IMG/VR virus record: IMGVR_UViG_3300008266_000155
Span: 1 to 59,303 of that record
DNA length: 59,303 bases
Origin: a virus
Direction: 5' to 3' (one strand)
The notes under the pieces are model-generated. The model did no database searches, was not told the origin of the DNA, and saw nothing but the letters and a program-made list of their open reading frames with translations. The translations under genes and the position numbers were made by a program. Below, in pieces: positions 33,638-40,585 of the stretch. Numbering within the stretch: the first letter of the stretch is position 1; every line of letters begins with the position of its first letter.

Positions 33638-33914
33638 GGCGCTGACGGACCAGCAAGGCCAAATCGCGGGCGATTTCGGCGCGCATGCAACGAAGCAGTG
33701 CCTCGATGTGGTGATGCGCGCGATGGAGCTGGTCGAGCATCCCGCGCAGGCGCAAATCATCGCCGTCATAGCCGCGTGCGGCATGATCAGCGCGGCCATG
33801 GGATCCGTGCTCGGCCAGCACCCAGACCTGCCGCGCGCAAAGGCTCGCGACCTTGTCCTGGCGGCCATCGGCGAGCTGATGGACGACGAGAGCCTGCAGG
33901 GGATCGAGACATGA
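33618..33914 (+). CDS. Small helical protein, unknown
   Basis: 98 residues. A long Ala/Met/Ile-rich helical stretch around 45-65 (IIAVIAACGMISAAMGSV) might be hydrophobic core or membrane-associated. The C-terminus is acidic. No family recognised. Overlaps its neighbours on both sides. Confidence 0.55.
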   Translation: MTTIEFEALTDQQGQIAGDFGAHATKQCLDVVMRAMELVEHPAQAQIIAVIAACGMISAAMGSVLGQHPDLPRAKARDLVLAAIGELMDDESLQGIET

Positions 33915-34108
33915 GCTTCACCTACCAGCAGAAGCAGAAGGCGGCCGAGCGCGAAGCGCGCATGCGGCGGCGTGTCTATCCCAAGCTGGTCGAGCGCGGC
34001 CAGCTCACAGACCAAGCGGCAAAAGAAGGCATCGGCATCATGGAGGCCATCGCCGCCGACTATGCCGCAGCCATCGCGGCCGAGAGCGCCAAGGGGAGGT
34101 TGCTATGA
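33911..34108 (+). CDS. Small basic helical protein, unknown
   Basis: 65 residues, two helices, the first strongly basic (QKQKAAEREARMRRRVYPK). Coupled at both ends by 4-base overlaps. Commonly found beside phage nucleases, but the function is unknown. Confidence 0.6.
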   Translation: MSFTYQQKQKAAEREARMRRRVYPKLVERGQLTDQAAKEGIGIMEAIAADYAAAIAAESAKGRLL

Positions 34109-34587
34109 AGGTCGCGTCATGGCTGCTGCGCCTGATGACCCGCATGCGCTTGGCGCCCGGGATCAAGCTGGGCCCCGAGGACCGTCTCGCGATCGAGGTG
34201 GCCGACGCTTGCCGCGCGTGGACGCTGCAAGGTCGGCTGCGCGCCGTGTGGTGGCACAGCGCAGGCGAGGTGGGCGGCGCCAACGCGCAGGCCCGCATGG
34301 CGCTGGCGAAGGCGCTGGGGCTGATCGCAGGCACGCCGGATCTTGTGTTCATCGGGCGCGGCGAGGCGCCTGCTGCTGAACCTGTTCGGTTCGGCTCACT
34401 GCACCGCGCTTTGCTGATCGAGCTGAAAGCCCCGAAAGGGCGCCGCACCGACAACCAGGCTGACTTTGCCGCATGGGCCAGCCACAACGACATCGCCTAT
34501 CTGATTTGCCGCAGCTTCGACGAGGTTGAGGAGGCGCTGGTCAAGCACGGGCTATTGACGCCAGTCGCGAAGCCGGACCACAAATGA
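34105..34587 (+). CDS. VRR-NUC domain nuclease
   Basis: 160 residues. The core GTPDLVFIG, then LLIELKAPKGRRTDNQADFA (Asp, then ELK, then Gln) is the PD-(D/E)XK pattern of VRR-NUC enzymes. Viral forms can cut branched or Holliday-like DNA. Here it sits in the replication block, suggesting a role in resolving branched DNA before packaging. Confidence 0.85.
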   Translation: MKVASWLLRLMTRMRLAPGIKLGPEDRLAIEVADACRAWTLQGRLRAVWWHSAGEVGGANAQARMALAKALGLIAGTPDLVFIGRGEAPAAEPVRFGSLHRALLIELKAPKGRRTDNQADFAAWASHNDIAYLICRSFDEVEEALVKHGLLTPVAKPDHK

Positions 34588-35402
34588 ACGAGGCCGGGAG
34601 CGACGCGACTCGCTCGACCGGCCTCTACCGCAACGAGCCCGAGGAGGGGCGCGAAACGATGACCGACCTAACCAAAAACTCGATCAGAACGCAAGAGGAA
34701 CGGGGAGCGGTGCACCCCATCCTGTTCCAGCCGCCGATGGTGCGCGCGCTCATCGCCGGCACCAAGACGCAGACACGCCGGCTGCTGAAGCCGCAGCCGC
34801 CGGCCGACAGCGGCCCGCTGACATGGACGGCCTATCACCCGACCAAGGTAGACCGGCACGGCGAGGAGTATCCGGGCCCGCTCACGCTGGGCGCCAGCAG
34901 CGAAGACGGATCCTTCGCGACGCCGATCAGGATCACTCCCGGTGACCGGCTATGGGTGCGCGAGGCGTGGCGGGCGGATGAGGCTGTGGACGTCCTCAGG
35001 CCACGCGATATGAGCCCCGCTCTGCCAATCTGCTACGAGGCCGATCGCCATGAGCGCGAGAGCAACGCCGTCCGCTTCAAAGCCGGCAAGCTGCGGCCGT
35101 CGATGTTCATGCCGCGCTGGGCCTCGCGCCTGACGCTGGCCGTCACCGACGTCCGCGTCCAGCGGCTGCTAGAGATCAGTCGGGACGACGCCATCGCGGA
35201 GGGACTGACCCAACTGCCGGCATCTGGTCGCTGGGTTGTCGAGCGCGGCGATCAGTATTTCGGGTTAGCCGATCACGATCCTCGCAGCGTCTATTCGATG
35301 CTGTGGGAGCGCATCAACGGCGAAGGCTCGTCGTTCAAAAACCCCTGGGTGGTCGCCTACAGCTTCCGCGTTGAGCGCCGCAACATCGACGCCGCGCCAT
35401 GA
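34584..35402 (+). CDS. ASCH/PUA-like phage protein
   Basis: 272 residues. After an N-terminal leader of about 40 residues (a start at the Met near residue 26 is possible) come ILFQPPMVRALIAGTKTQT, GDRLWVREAWR and RPSMFMPRWASRLTL, a conserved phage family with an ASCH-like, RNA-binding type fold. The pattern is easy to recognise but the biochemical role is unknown. Overlaps the VRR-NUC gene and the replication gene by 4 bases. Confidence 0.7.
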   Translation: MNEAGSDATRSTGLYRNEPEEGRETMTDLTKNSIRTQEERGAVHPILFQPPMVRALIAGTKTQTRRLLKPQPPADSGPLTWTAYHPTKVDRHGEEYPGPLTLGASSEDGSFATPIRITPGDRLWVREAWRADEAVDVLRPRDMSPALPICYEADRHERESNAVRFKAGKLRPSMFMPRWASRLTLAVTDVRVQRLLEISRDDAIAEGLTQLPASGRWVVERGDQYFGLADHDPRSVYSMLWERINGEGSSFKNPWVVAYSFRVERRNIDAAP

Positions 35403-36325
35403 GCCCCCCTTGGATGCCGCTGTACGTCGCCGACTATCTCGCCGACACCAGCCACCTCAGCACGCTTGAGCACGGCGCGTATCTGCTGCTGCTCATGCAC
35501 TATTGGCGTCAAGGCAAGCTGCCTTCCGACGACCGCCAGCTCGCGCACGTCGCCCGGATGTCGTTGAAGCAGTGGCTCGCGATTCGCCCAACGATCGCCG
35601 ATTTCTTTAACGAGGGGTGGGTTCATTCCCGTGTCGCGAGGGAGATGGATAAGGCCAACCAGAAGTCAGAGGCAAGGGCGTCCGCCGGGTCGGAGGGAGG
35701 TAAGGCTAAGGCATTGAAATATAAGGGAGCGCCCGCAGCAAAAGCTAGCAATATGCCAGAGCAAACGGTTATCAAAACCCTGCCATCTTCTTCACTACCA
35801 GATGTCACAGAAGATAAATCTGACGATTTACCTTCTCCGCTCGGCGCCGCCGAGCAGAAAGCGACGAAGCAAAAACGGGCAACCCGGCTTCCTGCCGACT
35901 GGCGACCGTCAGAAAAAAACCGATCCGACGCGCTCCGGCTCGGCGTGCCCGGCTCGTCCGTCGATCGGCTCGCCGAGCGGTTTCGCGATTACTGGACCGC
36001 CAAGGCCGGAAAGGATGGCGCAAAGCTCGATTGGGATGCCACGTTTCGCAACTGGTGCTCCAACGAGTGCGAGCGCCGAGGCTGGGCGCCAATGCTCGCC
36101 GATGGCGATGGGCCATTGACAGGCGACACGACCGCCAGCGGACGGTTCTACGCCATGCAGGACACGCCAGAATTTGACGCTTGGGCGCAGCACACTCGGA
36201 AGCGCATGGCCGACGCCAAGGGGGGCTGGTGGTTTGAATCTCGCTGGCCGCCGGGCTGGAAACGCGAAACGCCGGAGCGCGAGGCCCCGGCGTCTGGTGT
36301 CTTCGCCTTCGAGGACAGCAGCTAG
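35399..36325 (+). CDS. Replication protein, DUF1376 (YdaU-like) with DnaT-like end
   Basis: 308 residues. Residues 1-90 match DUF1376: MPLYVADYLADTSHLSTLEH, GAYLLLLMHYW and SRVAREMDKA. Residues about 170-235 (RLPADWRPSE, then VDRLAERFRDYW and DWDATFRNWC) resemble the C-terminal domain shared with primosomal DnaT-like proteins. Such proteins start phage replication and recruit host helicase. The middle, encoded by an AT-rich stretch, may contain the origin, as in lambda O. It is last in the rightward early operon. Confidence 0.75.
   Translation: MSPPWMPLYVADYLADTSHLSTLEHGAYLLLLMHYWRQGKLPSDDRQLAHVARMSLKQWLAIRPTIADFFNEGWVHSRVAREMDKANQKSEARASAGSEGGKAKALKYKGAPAAKASNMPEQTVIKTLPSSSLPDVTEDKSDDLPSPLGAAEQKATKQKRATRLPADWRPSEKNRSDALRLGVPGSSVDRLAERFRDYWTAKAGKDGAKLDWDATFRNWCSNECERRGWAPMLADGDGPLTGDTTASGRFYAMQDTPEFDAWAQHTRKRMADAKGGWWFESRWPPGWKRETPEREAPASGVFAFEDSS
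35700..35835. other. AT-rich island inside the replication gene, candidate origin
   Basis: In this GC-rich genome these 136 bases are clearly richer in A and T (runs such as TTGAAATATAAGGGAG and GAAGATAAATCTGACGATTT). It lies within the replication gene, as origins do in lambdoid phages. No clear iterons were found, so this is a position-based suggestion. Confidence 0.3.
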
Positions 36326-36555
36326 GAGATCCGCTCGATGCGGGCGCCGTGTAGCTGCTCCGGTGGCACGACGATCGTTCCCGGCGGCTGTTGGCGCCTC
36401 GCCCGGCCGCCGGTCAGGGTCCAGCGCTCGGCCTGGCTGGGCCGCCACGAGGCGCACCGCGACTGGATCCGCAGCCGCTGGCCTTTCCCGAGCGGCACCG
36501 CGATGAGCCGATCCTCGCCGTAGCGAGTGGCGCGGAGGACATGCCAGCCGAACAT
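36322..36555 (-). CDS. Small unknown protein, minus-strand early block
   Basis: 77 residues from MFGWHVLRATRYGEDRL, basic with Trp and Pro. No family recognised. Its 3' end overlaps the 3' end of the replication gene by 4 bases and its start overlaps the upstream gene by one base. Confidence 0.55.
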   Translation of the reverse strand: MFGWHVLRATRYGEDRLIAVPLGKGQRLRIQSRCASWRPSQAERWTLTGGRARRQQPPGTIVVPPEQLHGARIERIS

Positions 36556-36830
36556 CAGCGCGGCCCCCCGACGCGGCTGGACCGGGCGAGGGCGATCGCA
36601 GGCCGGATGAACTCGTCGATGGCAATCTGCCGCCAGTTGGCGCGGCGCAGCCGCTCCTCGCAGGCTTCGATGTCGCTGAGGTCGACCAGCGGCCAAGCGT
36701 TGAGCACGTCGGCCGCCTGCTCAATAACGCGATCGTAGACCGGCTGCATGTCGCGGCCGTTGAGGTTGGCGGCCGGCGGCAAGCGCCCGAAAACGGACCC
36801 GCTGAACACTATGAGAAAAGCACCCATCAT
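36555..36830 (-). CDS. Small unknown protein, minus-strand early block
   Basis: 91 residues (a second Met at position 2). A hydrophobic start (GAFLIVFSGSVFG) then a soluble helical part with PVYDRVIEQAADVLNAWPLV. It could be membrane-anchored. No family recognised. Confidence 0.55.
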   Translation of the reverse strand: MMGAFLIVFSGSVFGRLPPAANLNGRDMQPVYDRVIEQAADVLNAWPLVDLSDIEACEERLRRANWRQIAIDEFIRPAIALARSSRVGGPR

Positions 36831-36854
36831 GTTGTCTCTCCTGAAATCTCGATG

Positions 36855-37058
36855 TCACCAGCTCATCGTGGCGCGGGCCCACACATCCGCAGGGATGCCC
36901 CTGGGCGGCGCCGCCGGATCCTCCTGCACTGCCGCCGGCCGCGGATCGTTTACGGCCGGCTTGCTCGTCAGGCAGAAGGAGATGCAGAGGCGGCCGACGC
37001 GCAGGAAGCGGATGCCTCCCACGCGGCGGGCGCTGACGTTGAAGATATGCGCGCTCAT
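36855..37058 (-). CDS. Small unknown protein, minus-strand early block
   Basis: 67 residues from MSAHIFNVSARRVGGIRF, with beta-like N-terminal half and Pro-rich end. The start overlaps the upstream gene by 4 bases. No family recognised. Confidence 0.5.
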   Translation of the reverse strand: MSAHIFNVSARRVGGIRFLRVGRLCISFCLTSKPAVNDPRPAAVQEDPAAPPRGIPADVWARATMSW

Positions 37059-37543
37059 GCCTGCCGAGCCCCGGCGGAAGGCGGCAGGTGCGGCGCCAGC
37101 TCGTCCGCGCACGCCTTGGCGAGGGCTGGTGCGCTGTTGCCGTACACATAGCTCTGCAGGGCGTGATAGCAGGCGATCAGCAGGCCGACAGGCACCGTGA
37201 TGTGCATGCTCGTGGTGGGCGACGTCGCCGGCCCCTCCGGCGTCTCTGCTGCGGCGGCCTCCGCCTCGCGGCGATCGGCCAGCCAGACCCGCGCCAGCTT
37301 GCAGGCGTGCGCGGTAGCCTCGAACATCTGATCGTGGCCGGTGCGCACGCCATTGGCGAGCACGAAGAAGCCGACGGCCGCTCGGCCGATCTGGATCCCG
37401 ACCAGCACGAGGTCATGGGTCACCTCAACGATCTCGGTATCGTCGCCCCGGTCATCGATCGGGCCAAACACATCGAAACCGGAATCGACCAGCACCAGCG
37501 CGCGCCGCGCCTTGCCGGGGAGTGTCACTCTGCTGCTGTTCAT
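37055..37543 (-). CDS. Unknown protein, minus-strand early block
   Basis: 162 residues. Beta-rich first half (ARRALVLVDSGFDVFGPID, then VGFFVLANGVRTG), helical second half with an Ala/Glu linker around 95-108. Preceded by AAAGGACGCGACG, a leader shared with other genes here. No family recognised. Confidence 0.6.
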   Translation of the reverse strand: MNSSRVTLPGKARRALVLVDSGFDVFGPIDDRGDDTEIVEVTHDLVLVGIQIGRAAVGFFVLANGVRTGHDQMFEATAHACKLARVWLADRREAEAAAAETPEGPATSPTTSMHITVPVGLLIACYHALQSYVYGNSAPALAKACADELAPHLPPSAGARQA

Positions 37544-37582
37544 CGTCGCGTCCTTTCGATTCCGGGCATTGGCGCCCGCCAA

Positions 37583-37606
37583 CGCCGGCCCCGCAAAGGG
37601 CCGGCG
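37583..37606. repeat. Perfect intergenic hairpin
   Basis: Nine perfect pairs, CGCCGGCCC with GGGCCGGCG, around CGCAAA, between two minus-strand genes; no T run. Confidence 0.7.
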
Positions 37607-37616
37607 CGAGCTGGCG

Positions 37617-37850
37617 TCACATGAACCCAAGCCATTCCCCGGCGTCGTTGCGGCCCATGTCGAGCCGGTCGTTGTAGATCGCGTCGCGCGAGCAGGTTTC
37701 GTCGTCCGGCAGGCCGTAGGCGTTGCGCTCGAAATCCTCGGCCTCGCGCGTCTCGGCCTCGCAGTCGGCCAAGGTGTAGGCGATCTCGGCTGCCGTCATG
37801 CCGTTGGCCAGCATCTCGGCGATCTGCTCGATGTCGGTGATCTTCATCAC
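37617..37850 (-). CDS. Small acidic protein, unknown
   Basis: 77 residues. An N-terminal helix-turn-helix-like stretch (IEQIAEMLANGMTAAEIAYT) precedes an acidic region with two Cys. The HTH resemblance is weak. Overlaps the upstream small membrane protein gene by 4 bases. Confidence 0.55.
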   Translation of the reverse strand: MMKITDIEQIAEMLANGMTAAEIAYTLADCEAETREAEDFERNAYGLPDDETCSRDAIYNDRLDMGRNDAGEWLGFM

Positions 37851-37963
37851 TTCCTCCTGTTGCGCTCGTAGGCGCGCACCGCTTCGATGTGGCTGACGGT
37901 GATCCCGACGAACAGGACCAGCGGCGGGATGATCGCGAGAGCGATCTGGACGTCGATGCTCAT
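37847..37963 (-). CDS. Tiny single-pass membrane protein
   Basis: 38 residues: one membrane helix (ALAIIPPLVLFVGITVS) and a basic cytoplasmic tail (YERNRRK). Tightly coupled on both sides by 4-base overlaps, which supports translation. Function unknown. Confidence 0.55.
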   Translation of the reverse strand: MSIDVQIALAIIPPLVLFVGITVSHIEAVRAYERNRRK

Positions 37964-38229
37964 GCCGACACCTTGAGGCGTTCGAGCACGACCGCGACGG
38001 CGCGCGCCGCGACGCCGCCGCTGTAGTGGGTGACGAGGCCGTCGCCGTCCCACTCGTTGACGTAATAGATCGCGCCGCCCTCGTGGTAGATCTGGACTTC
38101 CAGCTCGGTGACCTGCTGGTCGGCGTCGAGGATTTCGAGGCAGTCGTCGGCCAGCTCGTCGCCCGGGATGTGGCGCGCGCTGTAGCCGTGCGGCGCGAGG
38201 GCTTCTTTCAGCAAGGTGAGAATGCTCAT
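37960..38229 (-). CDS. Small unknown protein, minus-strand early block
   Basis: 89 residues. Alternating helix and strand (MSILTLLKEALAPHGYSARH, then EVQIYHEGGAIYYVNEW). The leader CAGGAGACGCGACC before the ATG is shared with neighbouring genes. No family recognised. Confidence 0.6.
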   Translation of the reverse strand: MSILTLLKEALAPHGYSARHIPGDELADDCLEILDADQQVTELEVQIYHEGGAIYYVNEWDGDGLVTHYSGGVAARAVAVVLERLKVSA

Positions 38230-38265
38230 GGTCGCGTCTCCTGTGGTCGGGCTGATCCCCGTGAC

Positions 38266-38285
38266 TGCCGCCCTTGCGGGCGGCA
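38266..38285. repeat. Perfect intergenic hairpin
   Basis: Eight perfect pairs, TGCCGCCC with GGGCGGCA, around TTGC, between minus-strand genes; an outer CTGATC/GATCAG pair may extend it. No T run. Confidence 0.7.
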
Positions 38286-38295
38286 CGCGCTGAGA

Positions 38296-38676
38296 TCAGA
38301 AAGGCAGGGATTCGTAGGTGGGCGCCGGCTCGTCCTCGGCGCCGCAGTCGCACCCGACGCGGTAGAGCTGCTGGTCGCAGCAGCGGCAGCCGTTGAAGCG
38401 CCGAACGGGGCGATCCCCGTATTCGGCCGCTTCGTAGACGGCCTGCTCGTCGAGGTGATCCGGCTCGGCCGCCGGCTCGGTGCCGAACAGCGCGGCGAGC
38501 GTGACGCCCTTGACGGTGATCTTGCCGATGCCGTCGTAGGAAACGGCGTAGCCGCAGCCGATGTCATAGCTGGTGCCGACCCACTTGATAGCAAAGCGGC
38601 GAGCGCCTTCGACGGTCTTGAAGTTGCGGGTCATGCGGACCCGGTCGATCGAGCGGTAGGTGACGGTGATGGTCAT
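38296..38676 (-). CDS. Unknown protein with C-terminal zinc-ribbon-like cysteines
   Basis: 126 residues. The N-terminal half is beta-rich (MTITVTYRSIDRVRMTRNFK). The C-terminal part has GCRCCDQQLYRVGCDCG, a paired-Cys cluster that could bind zinc. Leader AAGGACGCGACC before the ATG. No family recognised. Confidence 0.6.
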   Translation of the reverse strand: MTITVTYRSIDRVRMTRNFKTVEGARRFAIKWVGTSYDIGCGYAVSYDGIGKITVKGVTLAALFGTEPAAEPDHLDEQAVYEAAEYGDRPVRRFNGCRCCDQQLYRVGCDCGAEDEPAPTYESLPF

Positions 38677-38710
38677 GGTCGCGTCCTTCTGGTGGGGGCT
38701 GCCTTCATTC

Positions 38711-38733
38711 GGAGCCCGGCGGAACCGGGCTCC
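38711..38733. repeat. Perfect intergenic hairpin
   Basis: Nine perfect pairs, GGAGCCCGG with CCGGGCTCC, around CGGAA, between minus-strand genes; no T run. Confidence 0.7.
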
Positions 38734-38743
38734 TATGTGAAGG

Positions 38744-39115
38744 TCAGGCGTCGGGGTAAACGGCCCGGTAGAGCGCCATGCACTCCGGGTTGTCGGTGTG
38801 ATCGGCGATCAGCTCGGATCCGTCCTCGGCGTTGCCGTAGACCAGCGAGAACCAGCCGACCTTGTTGCCGGTCGCGTCGCGGATGATGAGCTGGTCCTCG
38901 TCGGTGCTGAACAGCAGCGCCATGATCTCGGTCTTCTTCGAGAGCTTCTTGCCGACCCACTCCTCGCCGTCGAAGACGGAGACGACGTAGCCGGCATCGA
39001 GCGCGGCGGTGATGAGCTTGCCGGCGACGCGGCCCTCGGCCGTGAAGCGGTTGGCCAGGACGGTTTCGCCCTCGGCGCGGGCGGCGGTGGCGGCGGTGGT
39101 GAACGGGGTCTGCAT
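38744..39115 (-). CDS. First gene of the leftward early operon, unknown
   Basis: 123 residues from MQTPFTTAATAARAEGETV, with AGGAG before the ATG. A helical N-terminus is followed by beta strands (GYVVSVFDGEEWVGKKLSKK, QLIIRDATGNKVGWFSLVY). No family recognised. Its promoter overlaps operator A, so it should be expressed early or under repressor control. Confidence 0.6.
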   Translation of the reverse strand: MQTPFTTAATAARAEGETVLANRFTAEGRVAGKLITAALDAGYVVSVFDGEEWVGKKLSKKTEIMALLFSTDEDQLIIRDATGNKVGWFSLVYGNAEDGSELIADHTDNPECMALYRAVYPDA

Positions 39116-39138
39116 GGGGTGTCTCCTGGGGTTCGCGT

Positions 39139-39155
39139 TGTCTCCGGTGGAGACA
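39139..39155 (-). promoter_or_regulatory. Operator copy A, perfect 17-bp inverted repeat
   Basis: TGTCTCCGGTGGAGACA on the plus strand, a perfect 7-bp palindrome around GGT. It abuts the -10 of the leftward promoter, where a bound repressor would block RNA polymerase. Confidence 0.7.
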
Positions 39156-39180
39156 ATAAGCCCCAAAATGGACCCGTCAA
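39153..39180 (-). promoter_or_regulatory. Leftward early promoter
   Basis: Read on the minus strand: TTGACG, a 16-base spacer, then TATTGT. The last three bases of the -10 are the first three of operator A. It drives the small-gene block from 39115 leftward. This is the clearest promoter in the window. Confidence 0.65.
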
Positions 39181-39236
39181 CTGTTTTTTATTTCGCAGCA
39201 ATATCAACGACTTGCGGCCCGCCTTCGCGCGAGGCT

Positions 39237-39253
39237 CGTCACTTTTGGTGACT
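39237..39253 (+). promoter_or_regulatory. Operator copy D, 17-bp imperfect inverted repeat
   Basis: CGTCACTTTTGGTGACT: a GTCAC/GTGAC palindrome with the same 5-base spacing as the other copies. It lies 34 bases before the tRNA, so it may control the tRNA and the structured RNA region. Confidence 0.5.
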
Positions 39254-39286
39254 TGACGCGATGTCTCCGAGCGTGTCGATTGCAGT

Positions 39287-39362
39287 CGTGGAGTGGCGCA
39301 GCGGTCAGCGCATCGGCCTCATAAGCCGAGGGTCGCGGGTTCAAATCCCGCCTCCGCAACCA
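39287..39362 (+). tRNA. tRNA-Met (CAT), initiator-like acceptor
   Basis: 76 bases including an encoded CCA. Every stem folds: acceptor with one G-T pair, D stem GCGC/GCGC, anticodon stem TCGGC/GCCGA with loop CTCATAA, T stem GCGGG/CCCGC with loop TTCAAAT. Position 1 is C and faces A72, the unpaired end that marks bacterial initiator tRNA. However, the anticodon stem has GGC/GCC and not three G-C pairs of the GGG/CCC type, and position 11 is a pyrimidine as in elongators. An isoleucine (lysidine) tRNA with CAT is less likely given C1:A72. Confidence 0.92.
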
Positions 39363-40163
39363 ATTCGCCCGCAAGGGCGTCCGGTAAGGTGGGCGGGGTT
39401 TCGGGTTCCTGCAGCGCCTTTTGTCTCGCGGAGAGAACCCGAGGGTGGCGACCGACGCCTGACGCCGGCCAAAGCGCCGGTCAGAGGCCGGCGCGTCCCG
39501 AAAGCCGCGACCGGCCCGAGAATTGGAGATCGCGATGCCGCCGCTGGGCGGGGTGTCGTGGGGCTCGACGACGAAGCGGCGAGGTGAATGGCGCTGCAGA
39601 AATCGTGACGGGGCGGTGCGGGGCGAATGCCCGCTGCGTCCTGGCCCAACCTATCGCCCGCCTAAGCAAGCGGGAAGCGGTGCAGCGGGGTTCGAGTCCC
39701 CAAGCGGATCGGGCAGCAATCCGGCTCGCGCAGGTGCAAGACCGTGATGCCGGTGCAAGCCCGGCTGCTGTTTCGCCCGTAAGGGCGCACGACATCCTCG
39801 CCGGGGGATGACACGGCCCTGCCAGGTTGCGCGCGCAGCTTGATCGCAGGTGACGGAATCCGGGCCGATGGGCGAGCGGACTTAAAGCGCCCCGAAGCTC
39901 GAGGCCATTGCGCGCCTCGAGCCAAGTTTCGCCCGAACGGGCAACGAAGTCTGGCCCCGGCGGGAGCATCCCCGTCGTCGGATGCTCGAGGAGAAGCCCG
40001 TGGCGCCCGCCCGTGCTTCAACGGGCCGGATAGAACCTGCCGCGCACGCCCCCGCGCGGTGGATGGCGAGGAAGCAGGGCGTCGGAACCACCACATGGTA
40101 TCTGACACCCGGCGCTCTGCTTCCAAGCCGCCAACAGCCCCTCGCGACAGGAGCGACCGACCC
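39363..40163 (+). ncRNA. Candidate large structured RNA downstream of the tRNA
   Basis: About 800 bases with no convincing gene: every frame is Arg/Ala/Pro-rich nonsense. Many perfect stems are seen: 39366-39379 (GCAA loop), 39401-39408/39435-39442, 39464-39470/39486-39492, 39539-39545/39575-39581 with inner 39555-39559/39568-39572, 39714-39718/39766-39770, 39774-39787 (GTAA loop), 39897-39905/39914-39922, 39964-39971/39980-39987, 40009-40014/40021-40026, 40040-40045/40054-40059 and 40070-40077/40117-40124. GNRA loops and nested helices suggest a folded RNA. Size and tRNA linkage recall the GOLLD class known from phages, but identity with any class is unproven. Confidence 0.5.
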
Positions 40164-40502
40164 GTGACCACCACACGCAACCGCGACAACCCCGACGGCG
40201 GCGACGCCGAGCGCGACGCAGCTGATCCGCTGACGCCTGATGAGCGCGCAATCGTCGAGGGTTTCCGCCGCACATGCGACGAGAACGATTGGTGCGGCTG
40301 CCGCGCCCACCTCGCTCTTGGCGGCGAGCCCACGAAAGCGCAGCGCGAAATCATCCGCAGCCTCGTCGCGCGCGGGCTGCTGCGCTTGGAGCGCGGCGGC
40401 CAGGACGAGGACGGCCAATTCATCGGCGGCACGTTCTACGGCGTCACGTTCGAGGGCAAATGGGCCCTGAAATGGACGCCCCAGCGCGAGCTGCCGCTGT
40501 GA
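40164..40502 (+). CDS. Unknown protein, possible winged-helix
   Basis: 112 residues from GTG 40164, with AGGAG 10 bases upstream. Residues 25-60 (LTPDERAIVEGFRRTC and CGCRAHLALGG) and 65-100 (AQREIIRSLVARGLLRLERG, then a beta turn) resemble a small winged-helix fold. Longer upstream extensions are nonsense-like and overlap the structured region. First gene after the RNA region. Confidence 0.55.
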   Translation: MTTTRNRDNPDGGDAERDAADPLTPDERAIVEGFRRTCDENDWCGCRAHLALGGEPTKAQREIIRSLVARGLLRLERGGQDEDGQFIGGTFYGVTFEGKWALKWTPQRELPL

Positions 40503-40585
40503 CCGGCCCCTTCGTCTCGCCGCTGCGCGCATGGCTGGAAAGCTGCCGCGGCCCTCACCTCACGCACCAACCGGAAGACACCACC

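Noticed and set aside
39687-39701. Second tRNA suggested by a T-arm-like GGGG-TTCGAGT-CCCC
   Set aside because: No matching acceptor, D or anticodon arms could be folded around it. It is treated as part of the structured region.
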